DNA of 64,000 nucleotides from Microbacterium sp. LCT-H2 (GTDB taxonomy: Bacteria > Actinomycetota > Actinomycetes > Actinomycetales > Microbacteriaceae), in NCBI RefSeq assembly GCF_001866135.1, contig NZ_MODW01000006.1:1-64000 (forward strand), given 5' to 3'. The notes under the pieces were generated by a model that was not told the DNA's origin, made no database searches, and saw only the letters and a program-made list of their open reading frames with translations. The stretch's first letter is position 1. Every line of letters starts with the position of its first letter. A program made the translations under genes and the position numbers. Below, piece by piece: positions 7,864 through 18,750 of this stretch.

Positions 7864-9441
7864 ATGCCCGCTGGCGACTCCTTCTACATCACCACGCCCA
7901 TCTACTACCCCTCCGATGTGCCGCACATCGGTCACGGGTACACGACGGTGGCCGTCGACACGCTCGCACGGTGGCACCGCCAGGCGGGCGACGACACCTG
8001 GATGCTGACGGGCACCGACGAGCACGGTCAGAAGATGCTGCGGGCCGCGGCCGCCAACGGCGTCACCCCGCAGGAGTGGGTCGACAAGCTCGTCAGCGAG
8101 AGCTGGTTCCCGCTGCTGAAGACCCTCGACGTCGCGAACGACGACTTCATCCGCACCACGCAGGAGCGGCACGAGACCAACGTGCAGACGTTCTTCCAGC
8201 GGCTCTACGACCGCGGCTACATCTACGCGGGCGAGTACGAGGCGCTCTACTGTGTGGGCTGCGAGGAGTTCAAGCCGGAGTCCGAGATCGTCGACGGCAC
8301 GGGTCCCTTTGAGGGGCTGAAGGTCTGCGCCATCCACTCCAAGCCGCTGGAGCTGCTGCAGGAGAAGAACTACTTCTTCAAGCTCAGCGAGTTCCAGGAC
8401 CGCCTGCTCGAGCTCTACAAGACCGAGCCCGACTTCGTGCGGCCCGACTCGGCGCGCAACGAGGTCGTCTCGTTCGTGAGCCAGGGCCTCAAGGACCTCT
8501 CGATCTCCCGCTCGACCTTCGACTGGGGCATCCCGCTGCCGTGGGACGAGTCGCACGTCATCTACGTGTGGGTCGACGCGCTGCTCAACTACGCCACGGC
8601 CGTCGGCTACGGCTCCGACGAGGAGACCTTCGCGCGCCGCTGGCCCGCGTACCACGTCGTCGGCAAGGACATCCTGCGCTTCCACGCCGTGATCTGGCCG
8701 GCGCTGCTGATGGCGGCGGGGCTCGACGTCCCGAAGGGCGTCTTCGCGCACGGCTGGCTGCTCGTGGGCGGCGAGAAGATGTCGAAGTCGAAGCTCACCG
8801 GCATCGCGCCGACCGAGATCACCGACGTCTTCGGCTCCGACGCCTACCGCTTCTACTTCCTGTCCGCGATCGCGTTCGGTCAGGACGGCTCGTTCTCCTG
8901 GGAGGACCTCTCCGCGCGGTACCAGGCCGAGCTCGCGAACGGCTTCGGCAACCTCGCCTCGCGCACGACCGCCATGATCGAGAAGTACTTCGAGGGCATC
9001 GTGCCGCCGGCGGCCGAGTACACCGAGGCCGACCTCGCGATCCAGCGGATCGTCTCGGACGCCGCGACGAAGGCGGACGCGGCGATCGGCCAGTTCCGCA
9101 TCGACGAGGCGATCTCCGCGATCTGGACCATCGTCGACGCGCTCAACGGGTACATCACCGAGAACGAGCCGTGGGCGCTCGCCCGCGACGAGGACCAGCG
9201 CGAGCGTCTGGGTACCGTGCTCTACACGTGCGCCGAGGGGCTGCGCGCGCTCGCCGTGCTGCTGTCGCCGATGATGCCGCAGTCGACCGAGAAGCTGTGG
9301 ATCGCGCTCGGTGCCGCGGAGACCCTGGGGCGGCTGCAGGACCAGCCGATCCGCGAGGCGGGTGCCTGGGGTGTGCTGAAGCCGGGCACGAGCGTCAACG
9401 GCCTCGCGCCGCTGTTCCCGCGCGTGGAGTCCACGGCCTGA
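7864..9441 (+). CDS. metG: Methionyl-tRNA synthetase
   Basis: This class I aminoacyl-tRNA synthetase charges tRNA-Met. It has the HIGH motif at residues 21-24 (PHIGHGY) and KMSKS at 305-309. The protein is 525 aa, the short form without the C-terminal tRNA-binding appendage. Only one CxxC pair (YCVGCEEF) is visible in the knuckle region. The ATG at 7864 was chosen because it follows a good -10 box and fits the family N terminus; the frame is open well upstream inside the GH1 gene. tatD follows after 17 bp. Confidence 0.96.
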   Translation: MPAGDSFYITTPIYYPSDVPHIGHGYTTVAVDTLARWHRQAGDDTWMLTGTDEHGQKMLRAAAANGVTPQEWVDKLVSESWFPLLKTLDVANDDFIRTTQERHETNVQTFFQRLYDRGYIYAGEYEALYCVGCEEFKPESEIVDGTGPFEGLKVCAIHSKPLELLQEKNYFFKLSEFQDRLLELYKTEPDFVRPDSARNEVVSFVSQGLKDLSISRSTFDWGIPLPWDESHVIYVWVDALLNYATAVGYGSDEETFARRWPAYHVVGKDILRFHAVIWPALLMAAGLDVPKGVFAHGWLLVGGEKMSKSKLTGIAPTEITDVFGSDAYRFYFLSAIAFGQDGSFSWEDLSARYQAELANGFGNLASRTTAMIEKYFEGIVPPAAEYTEADLAIQRIVSDAATKADAAIGQFRIDEAISAIWTIVDALNGYITENEPWALARDEDQRERLGTVLYTCAEGLRALAVLLSPMMPQSTEKLWIALGAAETLGRLQDQPIREAGAWGVLKPGTSVNGLAPLFPRVESTA

Positions 9442-9458
9442 CATCCGGGCAGGACACC

Positions 9459-10337
9459 ATGGCGGAGACCTACGTGCGCGAGCGCTCGGGCGACGGGCGC
9501 AAGGACCGGACCTATCCGGCGGCCCCGGAACCCCTCGCGGTGCCCGTCTACGACAACCACGCGCACCTCGAGATCGCCGATGGTGACCAGCCCTTGACGC
9601 TCAAGACCCAGCTCGACCGGGCGGAGGCCGTCGGCGTCATCGGCGTCGTCCAGGCGTCCGGAGACATCGAGTCGTCCCGCTGGGCGGTCGAGGCCGCCGC
9701 GTCCGACCCCCGGGTCCTCGCCGCGGTCGCCATCCACCCGAACGACGCCCCGACGTACGCCGAGGAGGGGCGCCTCGACGAGGCGCTCGCCGTGATCGAC
9801 GAGCTCGCCGCGCATCCGCGCACGCGCGCGATCGGCGAGACCGGGCTCGACTTCTTCCGCACCGGACCGGAGCGCCGTGCGCCGCAGTTCGCCTCGTTCG
9901 AGGCGCACATCGCGCTCGCCAAGAAGCACGGCATCGCGATGCAGATCCACGACCGGGATGCGCACGAGGCCGTGCTGGAGACGCTGACGCGGGTCGGGGC
10001 CCCCGAGCGCACCGTGTTCCACTGCTTCTCCGGCGACGAGGCGATGGCCCGGGTGTGCGCCGACGCCGGGTACTACCTGTCGTTCGCCGGGAACGTGACG
10101 TTCAAGAACGCGCAGAACCTGCGCGACGCGCTGAAGGTCACCCCGCTGGACCGCCTCCTCGTCGAGACGGACGCGCCGTTCCTCACGCCGGTCCCGCTGC
10201 GGGGCCGCCCGAACGCGCCGTACCTCGTGCCGCTCACGGTGCGCTTCCTGGCCGCCGAGCTCGACCTGGACGTGGACGAGCTCGCCGCGCAGCTCGCCGA
10301 GAACACCGTCCGGGTCTACGGCTCGTTCGCCGACTAA
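9459..10337 (+). CDS. tatD: TatD-family metal-dependent DNase/hydrolase
   Basis: The protein (292 aa) is a TatD-type TIM-barrel hydrolase. It has the N-terminal metal-binding HAHLE motif, the family segment AIGETGLDFFRT, QIHDRDAHEAVLETL and the C-terminal LLVETDAPFLTPVPLRGRPN. It carries an N-terminal extension of about 30 polar residues before the first core strand. It probably shares a transcript with metG (17-bp gap). Its stop codon overlaps the stop of the convergent MFS gene by two bases. Confidence 0.93.
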   Translation: MAETYVRERSGDGRKDRTYPAAPEPLAVPVYDNHAHLEIADGDQPLTLKTQLDRAEAVGVIGVVQASGDIESSRWAVEAAASDPRVLAAVAIHPNDAPTYAEEGRLDEALAVIDELAAHPRTRAIGETGLDFFRTGPERRAPQFASFEAHIALAKKHGIAMQIHDRDAHEAVLETLTRVGAPERTVFHCFSGDEAMARVCADAGYYLSFAGNVTFKNAQNLRDALKVTPLDRLLVETDAPFLTPVPLRGRPNAPYLVPLTVRFLAAELDLDVDELAAQLAENTVRVYGSFAD

Positions 10338-11602
10338 CCCTCCGGGTCGACGTCCCCCGGTCCCGTCTCGGCGACCGGCTTGGCACTGACGATGTGCGAG
10401 ATGGGCTTCCACACCAGCACGAGGGTGATCGCCGCCCCGCCGAACGCGAACCACCAGGGCGCGGTCAGGCCCCAGGTCTGCGCGATGACGCCGCCGAGGG
10501 CCTGGCCGACGATCATGCCGCCGAAGACGCCGACCATGTTGACCGAGGCGACGCGCCCCTGCAGGGAAGCGGGGACGAGCCGCTGCCGGACGGTCGTGGA
10601 AAACGTGCCCCACACGAAGGCGTACGCCCCGAAGAAGAACATGATGACGAGGGCCACCGTGCCCGTGGTGGTCAGCGCGAACGCGAGGTGCATGAGCACC
10701 TCGAGGGAGAGGACGACACGCATCAGGGTCGCGAACGACACGTGCCGTTCCAGCCAGCCGAAGCTCAGCGTCGCGAGGATGCCGCCCGCCGCGGACGCCG
10801 TGGTGAGCGCGCCGTAGCCCACGGGCCCCATCTGCAGGTGCTCGGTGGCGTAGAGCACGAGCACGCCCCACGGCGCGGCCCAGGTCACGTTGAAGACGAG
10901 GATGATGAGCACGAGCATGCGCACCGGCGGATTGCGCCACAGCCAGCGCAGACCCTCCGCGATGTCGGTGTGCACCGGCGGGTGGGTCTCGGTCTCCCGC
11001 GGCGGGACGGGCGTGCGGGCCATGCGGGAGATGAGGACGATCGCGAGCGTCACGCACAGCACCTCGACGAGGAACGGCCATGCGCTCCCGGCCGCGAAGA
11101 GGAACGCGCCCAGCGGCGGCCCGGCGAACTGGTTGGCGACGAGGTAGCCGGCCTGCAGGCGCGCGTTCCCGATGCCGAGGTCGGCCGGCTTCACGAGCAT
11201 CGGCAGCAATGTGCTCCCCGCGGTGTCGACGAAGACCTCGGCGGTGCCGTAGAGGAACGCGACGGCGAGGACGATCCCGATGTTCGCGGTTCCCGTCACG
11301 AGGAACACGCAGAGCGCGGCGAGCACGACGGCGCGCACGGCGTTGGCGGTCATCACTAGGCGGCGCCGATCGAAGCGGTCGGCGATGGCCCCCGCGTGCA
11401 GGCCGAAGAGCAGCCATGGCAGGAACTGCAGGATGGCGCCGGAGGCCACGAGGATCGGCGACGACGTCATCGACGCGATGAGCAGGGGAGCGGCGGCCAG
11501 CGCCACACCGTCTCCGATGTTGCTCGTCCACGACGACGCGAGCAGCCAGCGGAAATCCCTGCCCAGGCGCCGCGGAGCGATCAGTTCACCGAGGGAGGGC
11601 AC
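10334..11602 (-). CDS. MFS transporter (exporter-like, MFS_3 type)
   Basis: This 422-aa integral membrane protein of the major facilitator superfamily has about 12 transmembrane helices and the loop motif [13 protein letters not shown] between helices 2 and 3. It resembles drug or metabolite exporters of the DHA3/MFS_3 type; the substrate is unknown. The GTG at 11602 was chosen because a TATCCT -10 box sits exactly 6 nt upstream. The open frame extends far into ksgA antisense but has no protein character there. It lies in reverse between tatD and ksgA, a place often held by rpfB in other actinobacteria. Confidence 0.85.
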   Translation of the reverse strand: MPSLGELIAPRRLGRDFRWLLASSWTSNIGDGVALAAAPLLIASMTSSPILVASGAILQFLPWLLFGLHAGAIADRFDRRRLVMTANAVRAVVLAALCVFLVTGTANIGIVLAVAFLYGTAEVFVDTAGSTLLPMLVKPADLGIGNARLQAGYLVANQFAGPPLGAFLFAAGSAWPFLVEVLCVTLAIVLISRMARTPVPPRETETHPPVHTDIAEGLRWLWRNPPVRMLVLIILVFNVTWAAPWGVLVLYATEHLQMGPVGYGALTTASAAGGILATLSFGWLERHVSFATLMRVVLSLEVLMHLAFALTTTGTVALVIMFFFGAYAFVWGTFSTTVRQRLVPASLQGRVASVNMVGVFGGMIVGQALGGVIAQTWGLTAPWWFAFGGAAITLVLVWKPISHIVSAKPVAETGPGDVDPEG

Positions 11603-11608
11603 CCCCGA

Positions 11609-11614
11609 AGGATA
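11609..11614 (-). promoter_or_regulatory. Leaderless-type -10 box TATCCT for the MFS gene
   Basis: Read on the minus strand, TATCCT lies 6 nt before the GTG at 11602. It is only 3 bp from the ksgA -10 box on the other strand, so the two polymerases would compete for this 28-bp gap. Confidence 0.55.
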
Positions 11615-11617
11615 CGG

Positions 11618-11623
11618 GAGAAT
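11618..11623 (+). promoter_or_regulatory. Possible leaderless -10 box GAGAAT for ksgA
   Basis: GAGAAT lies 6 nt before the ksgA ATG, the spacing shared by many starts in this window. It matches the -10 consensus less well than the others (G instead of T at position 1). Confidence 0.4.
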
Positions 11624-11629
11624 GGGTGC

Positions 11630-12499
11630 ATGACCGTCACCTTGCTCGGGGCCACCGAGATCCGCCGTCTGGCCGCCGAGCTCGATGTCACCCCCACCAA
11701 GAAGCTCGGACAGAACTTCGTCGTCGACGCGAACACCGTCCGCAAGATCGTCCAGGCCGCCCGCGTGCAGGCGGGGGAGCGGGTGGTCGAGGTCGGACCG
11801 GGACTCGGGTCGCTGACCCTCGCGATCCTCGAGGCGGGAGCCGCGGTCACCGCCGTGGAGATCGACCACCGCCTGGCCGCCCGCCTGCCGCAGACCGCGG
11901 CCGAGCACGGCGTGCCGGAGGGGATGCTGACGGTGGTCGACGCCGATGCGCTCCGCGTCACGGAGCTGCCGGGGGAGCCGACCGTCCTCGTCGCGAACCT
12001 GCCGTACAACGTGTCCGTGCCCGTCCTGCTGCACTTCCTGGAGACCTTCCCCTACCTGCAGCGGGGCGTCGTGATGGTGCAGGCGGAGGTGGCCGAGCGC
12101 CTCGCCGCGAAGCCGGGCTCGAAGATCTACGGCTCGCCCAGCGTCAAGGCCGCCTGGTACGGCGACTGGAAGCTCACCGGCAACGTCTCCCGCCAGGTCT
12201 TCTGGCCGGTGCCGAACGTGGACAGCCTCCTCGTCGGCTTCGACCGCTCCGAGGGCGAGCGCGGCCCGATCGAGGAGCGCCGGCGCACATTCGCCATCGT
12301 CGACGCGGCCTTCAACCAGCGACGCAAGATGCTGCGACAGGCCCTCTCCGGCCTCTTCGGCAGCTCCGCCGCGGCGACCGAGGTGCTGACCGCCGCCGGC
12401 GTCGCTCCGACCGCCCGCGGGGAGGACCTCACGGTCGACGACTACCAGCGGATCGCCCAGCACGCAACGGCGATCGAGGGTTCGGGCGTCAGCGGCTAA
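11630..12499 (+). CDS. rsmA: 16S rRNA dimethyladenosine transferase (KsgA/RsmA)
   Basis: The enzyme (289 aa) dimethylates two adjacent adenines in helix 45 of 16S rRNA during small-subunit maturation. Visible motifs are [15 protein letters not shown], the SAM-binding [12 protein letters not shown] and the catalytic NLPYN at residues 123-127. The ATG at 11630 matches the family N terminus; the frame extends upstream into MFS antisense. ispE lies downstream, separated by an aldo/keto reductase gene whose promoter overlaps this gene's stop codon. Confidence 0.95.
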   Translation: MTVTLLGATEIRRLAAELDVTPTKKLGQNFVVDANTVRKIVQAARVQAGERVVEVGPGLGSLTLAILEAGAAVTAVEIDHRLAARLPQTAAEHGVPEGMLTVVDADALRVTELPGEPTVLVANLPYNVSVPVLLHFLETFPYLQRGVVMVQAEVAERLAAKPGSKIYGSPSVKAAWYGDWKLTGNVSRQVFWPVPNVDSLLVGFDRSEGERGPIEERRRTFAIVDAAFNQRRKMLRQALSGLFGSSAAATEVLTAAGVAPTARGEDLTVDDYQRIAQHATAIEGSGVSG

Positions 12500-12502
12500 T
12501 CT
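12497..12502 (+). promoter_or_regulatory. Leaderless-type -10 box TAATCT for the aldo/keto reductase
   Basis: TAATCT begins with the TAA stop codon of ksgA and ends 6 nt before the GTG start at 12509, so promoter and upstream stop share bases. Confidence 0.6.
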
Positions 12503-12508
12503 GGCACG

Positions 12509-13576
12509 GTGACCGACTCCCCCCGCTTCCGCCCCGACGTCCCCGAACTGCACCGCCCGTACGCTGCCGACGAGGGCCGCTACGGACGGTTCGCCTACCG
12601 TCAGGTCGGCGCCTCCGGCCTGTACCTGCCCCCGATCTCGCTCGGGCTCTGGTGGAACTTCGGCGACAACATCCCGCTCGACAACCAGCGGGCGCTCCTG
12701 CGTCACGCGTTCGACAACGGGATCACGCACTTCGACCTGGCGAACAACTACGGCCCGCCGTACGGCTCGGCCGAGAAGAACTTCGGCCGCATCTTCGCCG
12801 AGGACCTGCGTCCCTACCGCGACGAGCTGATCATCTCGTCGAAGGCCGGCTGGGACATGTGGCCCGGACCGTACGGCGACTACGCGAGCCGGAAGTACAT
12901 CCTCGCGAGCGCCGAGCAGTCGCTCACCCGCATGGGGCTGGACTACGTCGACATCTTCTACTCGCACCGCGTCGACCCGGTCACCCCGATCGCCGAGACC
13001 GTCGGGGCGCTGGACACCCTGGTCCGCCAGGGCAAGGCGCTGTACGTCGGCATCTCCTCCTACAGCGCGGAGCGCACGGCCGAGGCCGTGGCCGTGGCGA
13101 AGGAGCTGGGGACGCCGCTCGTCATCCACCAGCCGGCCTACTCGATCCTGAACCGCTGGATCGAGGACGGCCTCACGCAGACCCTGGAGGAGTCGGGCCT
13201 CGGCGCCATCGCCTTCACCCCGCTCGCCCAGGGCCTCCTCACCGACAAGTACCTCGGCGACGGCACGGCCGAGCGCGCGCAGCAGCGGGGTTCGCTGCCG
13301 AAGGGCAAGCTGACCGACGAGGCCGTCGAGACGCTCCGTGCGCTGAACGAGGTCGCGCAGGGTCGCGGGCAGTCGCTCGCGCAGCTCGCGCTGCAGTGGA
13401 CGCTGCGCACCCCGGTCGTCGCCTCGGCGCTCATCGGCGCGTCGCGTACGGAGCAGCTCGACGAGAACCTCGCCGCGCTCGACGGTCCCGCGTTCACCGA
13501 CGAGGAGCTCCGCCGCATCGACGAGCTCGCGGGCGCCATCGACGTCAACCTGTGGGCGACCTCGTCGGACCTGTGA
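12509..13576 (+). CDS. Aldo/keto reductase (YghZ/Gpr-like)
   Basis: This 355-aa NADPH-dependent reductase has an aldo/keto reductase TIM barrel. It resembles the YghZ/potassium-channel-beta branch, with FDLANNYGPPYGSAEKNFGR (catalytic Asp and Tyr), the lysine in ISSKAGWDMWPGPYGDYASRK, and IFYSHRVDP. YghZ reduces L-glyceraldehyde 3-phosphate and other aldehydes including methylglyoxal; the substrate here is not shown by the sequence. It stands between ksgA and ispE, genes usually adjacent, and has its own promoter, so it looks like an insertion into the conserved cluster. Confidence 0.87.
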   Translation: MTDSPRFRPDVPELHRPYAADEGRYGRFAYRQVGASGLYLPPISLGLWWNFGDNIPLDNQRALLRHAFDNGITHFDLANNYGPPYGSAEKNFGRIFAEDLRPYRDELIISSKAGWDMWPGPYGDYASRKYILASAEQSLTRMGLDYVDIFYSHRVDPVTPIAETVGALDTLVRQGKALYVGISSYSAERTAEAVAVAKELGTPLVIHQPAYSILNRWIEDGLTQTLEESGLGAIAFTPLAQGLLTDKYLGDGTAERAQQRGSLPKGKLTDEAVETLRALNEVAQGRGQSLAQLALQWTLRTPVVASALIGASRTEQLDENLAALDGPAFTDEELRRIDELAGAIDVNLWATSSDL

Positions 13577-13583
13577 TCCGCTC

Positions 13584-14516
13584 ATGAGCCTCGCCGCGTC
13601 CTCCGGGTCCGTGCACGTGCGCGCGCCGGGGAAGATCAACGTCTACCTCGGTGTCGGCGGGCGCCATGACGACGGCTACCACGCCCTCGCGACGGTCTTC
13701 CAGGCGGTGTCGCTGTATGAGGACGTGATCGCCAGGGACGCCGACGACTTCTCGATCACGGTGACCGGGGTGGAGGACGACGGCTCGGTGCCGCTCGACG
13801 ACCGGAACCTCGCGATGCGGGCCGCCAAGCTGCTGGCGACGGCGACGGATCACCCCGGCGGGGTGGCGCTGCAGATCCGCAAGAGCGTTCCCGTCGCCGG
13901 CGGTATGGGCGGGGGTTCCGCGGATGCCGCGGCCGCCCTGGTCGCCTGCGACGCCCTCTGGGGCACGGGACTCTCCGCGGCGCGCTTGCACGATCTCGCG
14001 GCCCGGCTCGGTGCCGATGTCCCCTTCGCGCTGCATGGCGGCACTGCCGTCGGCACCGGCCGTGGCGATCAGCTGAACCCGGCTCTCGCCCGCGGCCGCT
14101 TCGACTGGCTGCTGGTGACCAGCGATGAGGGGCTGTCCACGCCCGCTGTGTATACCCGGCTCGACGAGCTGCGCGAGGAGGAGGGGGCGCTCGCCGACGA
14201 TCCGCCGCTCTCGCTGGACGTGCCGATCCCGGTGCTGCAGGCGCTGCGCACCGGAGACGCCTGGCAGCTCGCCGACGCACTCCACAACGACCTTCAGGCG
14301 GCCGCGCTCGACCTGCGACCGGATCTGGCGCAGACCATCGAACGCGGGATCGCGGCCGGTGCGCTGCACGGCCTCGTGTCCGGTTCCGGGCCGACCGTGG
14401 CCCTCCTCTGCGCGGATCCCGAGTCCGCGCAGGCGGTGCAGACGGCCCTCCGCGAGGGTGGCCTCGATCCGCTGCACGTGCACGGCGCCGTCCCCGGAGC
14501 CCGCATCATCGGCTGA
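13584..14516 (+). CDS. ispE: 4-diphosphocytidyl-2-C-methyl-D-erythritol kinase
   Basis: IspE is the GHMP-family kinase of the non-mevalonate isoprenoid pathway; it phosphorylates the 2-hydroxyl of CDP-methylerythritol. The 310-aa product has the N-terminal APGKINVYLGVGGRHDDGYH substrate motif, the ATP-binding GGMGGGSADAAA around residues 106-117 and the C-terminal SGSGPT loop. The ATG follows the aldo/keto reductase stop by 7 bp, so read-through from that gene is likely. A weak hairpin at 14524-14554 follows. Confidence 0.95.
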   Translation: MSLAASSGSVHVRAPGKINVYLGVGGRHDDGYHALATVFQAVSLYEDVIARDADDFSITVTGVEDDGSVPLDDRNLAMRAAKLLATATDHPGGVALQIRKSVPVAGGMGGGSADAAAALVACDALWGTGLSAARLHDLAARLGADVPFALHGGTAVGTGRGDQLNPALARGRFDWLLVTSDEGLSTPAVYTRLDELREEEGALADDPPLSLDVPIPVLQALRTGDAWQLADALHNDLQAAALDLRPDLAQTIERGIAAGALHGLVSGSGPTVALLCADPESAQAVQTALREGGLDPLHVHGAVPGARIIG

Positions 14517-14523
14517 ACCTGCC

Positions 14524-14554
14524 CGCTCCCCTCGCATCCGAGCGGCGAGGAGCG
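14524..14554 (+). terminator. Weak terminator-like hairpin after ispE
   Basis: The arms CGCTCCCCTCG and CGAGGAGCG pair with bulged bases around an 11-nt loop. No U-run follows, so this is a modest candidate. Confidence 0.35.
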
Positions 14555-14607
14555 TGCGCGCGGTCGAGGTGCATCCAGCGGGTCATCGCAGACATAATGA
14601 AGTAGTC

Positions 14608-14623
14608 ATGTGACCGTGCACAC
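14608..14623. promoter_or_regulatory. Imperfect LacI-type operator upstream of the second LacI gene
   Basis: The left half ATGTGA, a 4-nt spacer and right half GCACAC match 10 of 12 arm positions of the perfect operator at 15707-15726. It lies just before the regulator's own start, as expected for autoregulation. Confidence 0.5.
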
Positions 14624-14636
14624 GCGAGGAGGCTGG

Positions 14637-15650
14637 ATGTCCACCTCCTCCGAGCGTGCCCGCATGCCGAGCATCCGCGACGTCGCCCGCCTCGCCGGCG
14701 TCTCGCATCAGACCGTCTCCCGGGTGCTCAACGACCATCCCAGCATCCGCCCGGAGACCAAGGCGAAGGTGCTCGACGCGATCGCCGTGCTCGACTACCG
14801 CCCCAATCTGGCGGCGCGTGCGCTCGTGACGAGCAAGTCGAACGTGCTCGGCATCCTCTCGGCGACGATCGGCGAGTTCGGGCCGACGTCGTCCATCGCC
14901 GGCATCGAGGACGCGGCGCGCGAGGAGGGGTACTCCGTCTCCACGCTCAACCTCCCCGCGACCACTCCGGAGGCGATCGGCAACGCCGTGCGCCAGCTTG
15001 AGCGCGAGCAGGTGGACGGCATCGTCGTGCTCGCCCCGCAGGTGCGGGTCTTCCATGTCCTGCGCGGCATGAACGTCACGATGCCCTTCGTGACCCTGCA
15101 GACCGCCTCCGGCTCAGACGGCGTCAGCCTCTCCGCCGACCAGGTGGCAGGGGCGAAGGCGGCGACCGAGCACCTGATCGCGCTGGGCCACAGCGACATC
15201 CTCCACCTCGCCGGGCCGCAGGACTGGATCGAGGCGGAGTCCCGGATGCGCGGGTATCTGGATGCGCTCCGCGACGCCGACCTGCCGACGTTCCCGCCGA
15301 TCCGCGGGGACTGGACGGCCGACTTCGGCTACTTCGCCGGCAAGGAGCTCTCGCTGCGGCGCGACTTCACGGCGGTGTTCGCGGCGAACGATCTCATGGC
15401 GATCGGGCTGCTGCACGGCTTCCGCGATGCCGGAGTGCGCGTGCCGCACGACGTGAGCGTGATCGGGTTCGACGACATCCCGGTCGCGGCGCACGTGGCG
15501 CCGACGCTGAGCACGGTGCACCAGGACTTCCCCGAGCTCGGACGACGCGCCGTGCGCATCCTCCTCGCCGAGATCCGCGGCGAGGAGACCCCCGCATTCG
15601 GCCCGCTGCAGACCCTCCTTCGGGCGCGCGAATCCGCTGCATCACGGTAG
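14637..15650 (+). CDS. LacI/GalR-family regulator of the monosaccharide transporter
   Basis: This 337-aa repressor has a helix-turn-helix at about residues 12-33 (SIRDVARLAGVSHQTVSRVLNDH) followed by a sugar-binding sensor domain. The ATG at 14637 is preferred because GAGGAGG lies immediately before it; an alternative GTG at 14610 would add nine residues but has no ribosome binding site. It stands directly upstream of, and co-directional with, mmsA-mmsB-chvE-like genes. Matching operator sequences precede both this gene and the transporter, so local control and autoregulation are likely. Confidence 0.9.
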   Translation: MSTSSERARMPSIRDVARLAGVSHQTVSRVLNDHPSIRPETKAKVLDAIAVLDYRPNLAARALVTSKSNVLGILSATIGEFGPTSSIAGIEDAAREEGYSVSTLNLPATTPEAIGNAVRQLEREQVDGIVVLAPQVRVFHVLRGMNVTMPFVTLQTASGSDGVSLSADQVAGAKAATEHLIALGHSDILHLAGPQDWIEAESRMRGYLDALRDADLPTFPPIRGDWTADFGYFAGKELSLRRDFTAVFAANDLMAIGLLHGFRDAGVRVPHDVSVIGFDDIPVAAHVAPTLSTVHQDFPELGRRAVRILLAEIRGEETPAFGPLQTLLRARESAASR

Positions 15651-15673
15651 CGACACGAAAACACGCCGCGGAC

Positions 15674-15707
15674 TTGACACCGCTCCCGTGGAAGACGACG
15701 ATATACC
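15674..15707 (+). promoter_or_regulatory. Putative promoter of the monosaccharide transporter operon
   Basis: A perfect TTGACA at 15674-15679 is followed by GATATA/TATACC around 15700-15707. The spacing is 20-22 bp, longer than the ideal 17, so the exact -10 is uncertain. The operator at 15707-15726 abuts the -10 region, where a bound repressor would block initiation. Confidence 0.45.
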
Positions 15708-15726
15708 GATGTGAACGGTCACATCG
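15707..15726. promoter_or_regulatory. Perfect operator palindrome before the monosaccharide ABC operon
   Basis: Two 8-bp arms, CGATGTGA and TCACATCG, are exact reverse complements separated by ACGG. The site lies between the promoter and the GTG at 15756. A degenerate copy lies upstream of the LacI gene at 14637, which makes that regulator the likely binder. Confidence 0.75.
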
Positions 15727-15755
15727 AAGGTGACCGCACGTCGCGAGGAAGATCC

Positions 15756-17320
<1,565 letters not shown>

Positions 17321-17324
<4 letters not shown>

Positions 17325-18691
17325 CCACCGACTCGACCACCGCGAAGCGCGGCTTCCACTTCAAGGACATCACGAAGATGTTCGGGGGAGGGCAGTCGAC
17401 CCTCCGTCAGTTCGGCATCCTCGGCAGCCTCGTCGTCATCCTCGTCGTCTTCCAGGTGCTGACGTGGATCTTCAAGGGCACCGGTCTCACGCTGTCCTCC
17501 GGCAACCTGATCAACGTCGTCAACCAGTACTCGTACATCCTGATCCTGGCCATCGGCATGGTGATGGTCATCATCATGGGGCACATCGACCTCTCGGTCG
17601 GATCCGTCGCCGCGTTCACGGGCATCGTCGTGGCGAAGGCCATGCAGGACTGGAACCTCCCCTGGCCGCTGGGCATCCTCCTCGGTCTCGGTGTCGGCGT
17701 GCTCGTCGGCGCCTGGCAGGGCTTCTGGGTCGCCTACGTCGGGGTGCCGGCGTTCATCGTGACGTTGGCCGGCATGCTGTTCTTCCGCGGTGCGAACCAG
17801 GCGGTGGGCGACTCGCAGTCGGTGCCCGTGCCGGAGGGCTTCAAGATCATCGGCGCCGGCTACCTGCCGGAGATCGCCCTGCCGCTTCCGTTCAACATCC
17901 CGACCATGCTGCTGGCGCTCGCCGGCGTCGCGTGGATCGTGTTCTGGGAGATCCGCACCCGGCGCATCCAGCGCAAGATGGGCTCCGACATGGCGCCGCT
18001 GTGGGTGAGCGTGACGAAGGTGGTCCTCATCTCGGCCGTCATCCTCGTCGCCGGCTGGCTGTTCGCCACGGGGCGCGAGGGCACGAGCTTCCCGATCTCG
18101 GGCGTCATCCTCCTCGCTCTCGTCATCCTCTACTCGTTCATCACGAACAACACCGTCTTCGGCCGTCACATCTACGCGGTCGGCGGCAACCGCCAGGCCG
18201 CGCGCCTCTCGGGCGTGAAGGACCGCTGGGTCGACTTCTTCGTGATGATGAACATGTCGGTCCTGGCCTCGCTCGCCGGCATGATCTACGTCGCCAGGGC
18301 GACCGCCTCGGGTCCGCAGGACGGCAACGGGTGGGAGCTCGACGCGATCGCCTCCGTCTTCATCGGCGGCGCGGCCGTCTCCGGCGGCATCGGCACCGTG
18401 ATCGGGTCGATCATCGGTGGTCTCGTGATGGCGTTCCTGAACAACGGACTCGCGCTGCTCGGCGCCGGTGCCGACGTCGTCTCGATGATCAAGGGCCTCG
18501 TGCTCCTCTTCGCCGTCGGCGTCGACGTGTGGAACAAGCAGCAGGGTCGTCCGTCGATCATCGGCTTCCTCACGCGCCGTCTCGGCCGCACGCAGGATCC
18601 GGCCACCGACACGTTCGATCCCACGAAGACGAACTACCCCACCAGTCAGAAGTACGAAGCCCCCGCCGTCGAGGAGACGCGCGGAAAGTAA
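17321..18691 (+). CDS. mmsB: Multiple-monosaccharide ABC transporter permease (MmsB/GguB-like)
   Basis: This 456-aa membrane protein of the BPD_transp_2 family has about ten helices and the motif [16 protein letters not shown] early in the chain. [16 protein letters not shown] is the conserved cytoplasmic loop, and the C-terminal 50 residues are polar. The ATG overlaps the ATPase stop (ATGA). The long form with an extra loop ([24 protein letters not shown]) is typical of the MmsB/XylH branch. Confidence 0.87.
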
Positions 18692-18750
18692 GGGCCGCGT
18701 CGCGCAACGCAGGCGCGACGGGACCTGCACACACCAGAGAAAGAGATCAC

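Noticed and set aside
4740..7865. Very long open frame on the minus strand opposite the ATPase, GH1 and metG start
   Set aside because: High-GC antisense frame; low-complexity Arg/Val/Gly-rich sequence with no domain, and plus-strand genes here are certain.
11603..13639. Upstream extension of the MFS frame giving an apparent 1101-residue protein
   Set aside because: The extension is antisense to ksgA and the aldo/keto reductase, is Arg/Val/Gly-rich, and the MFS protein has its own start with a -10 box.
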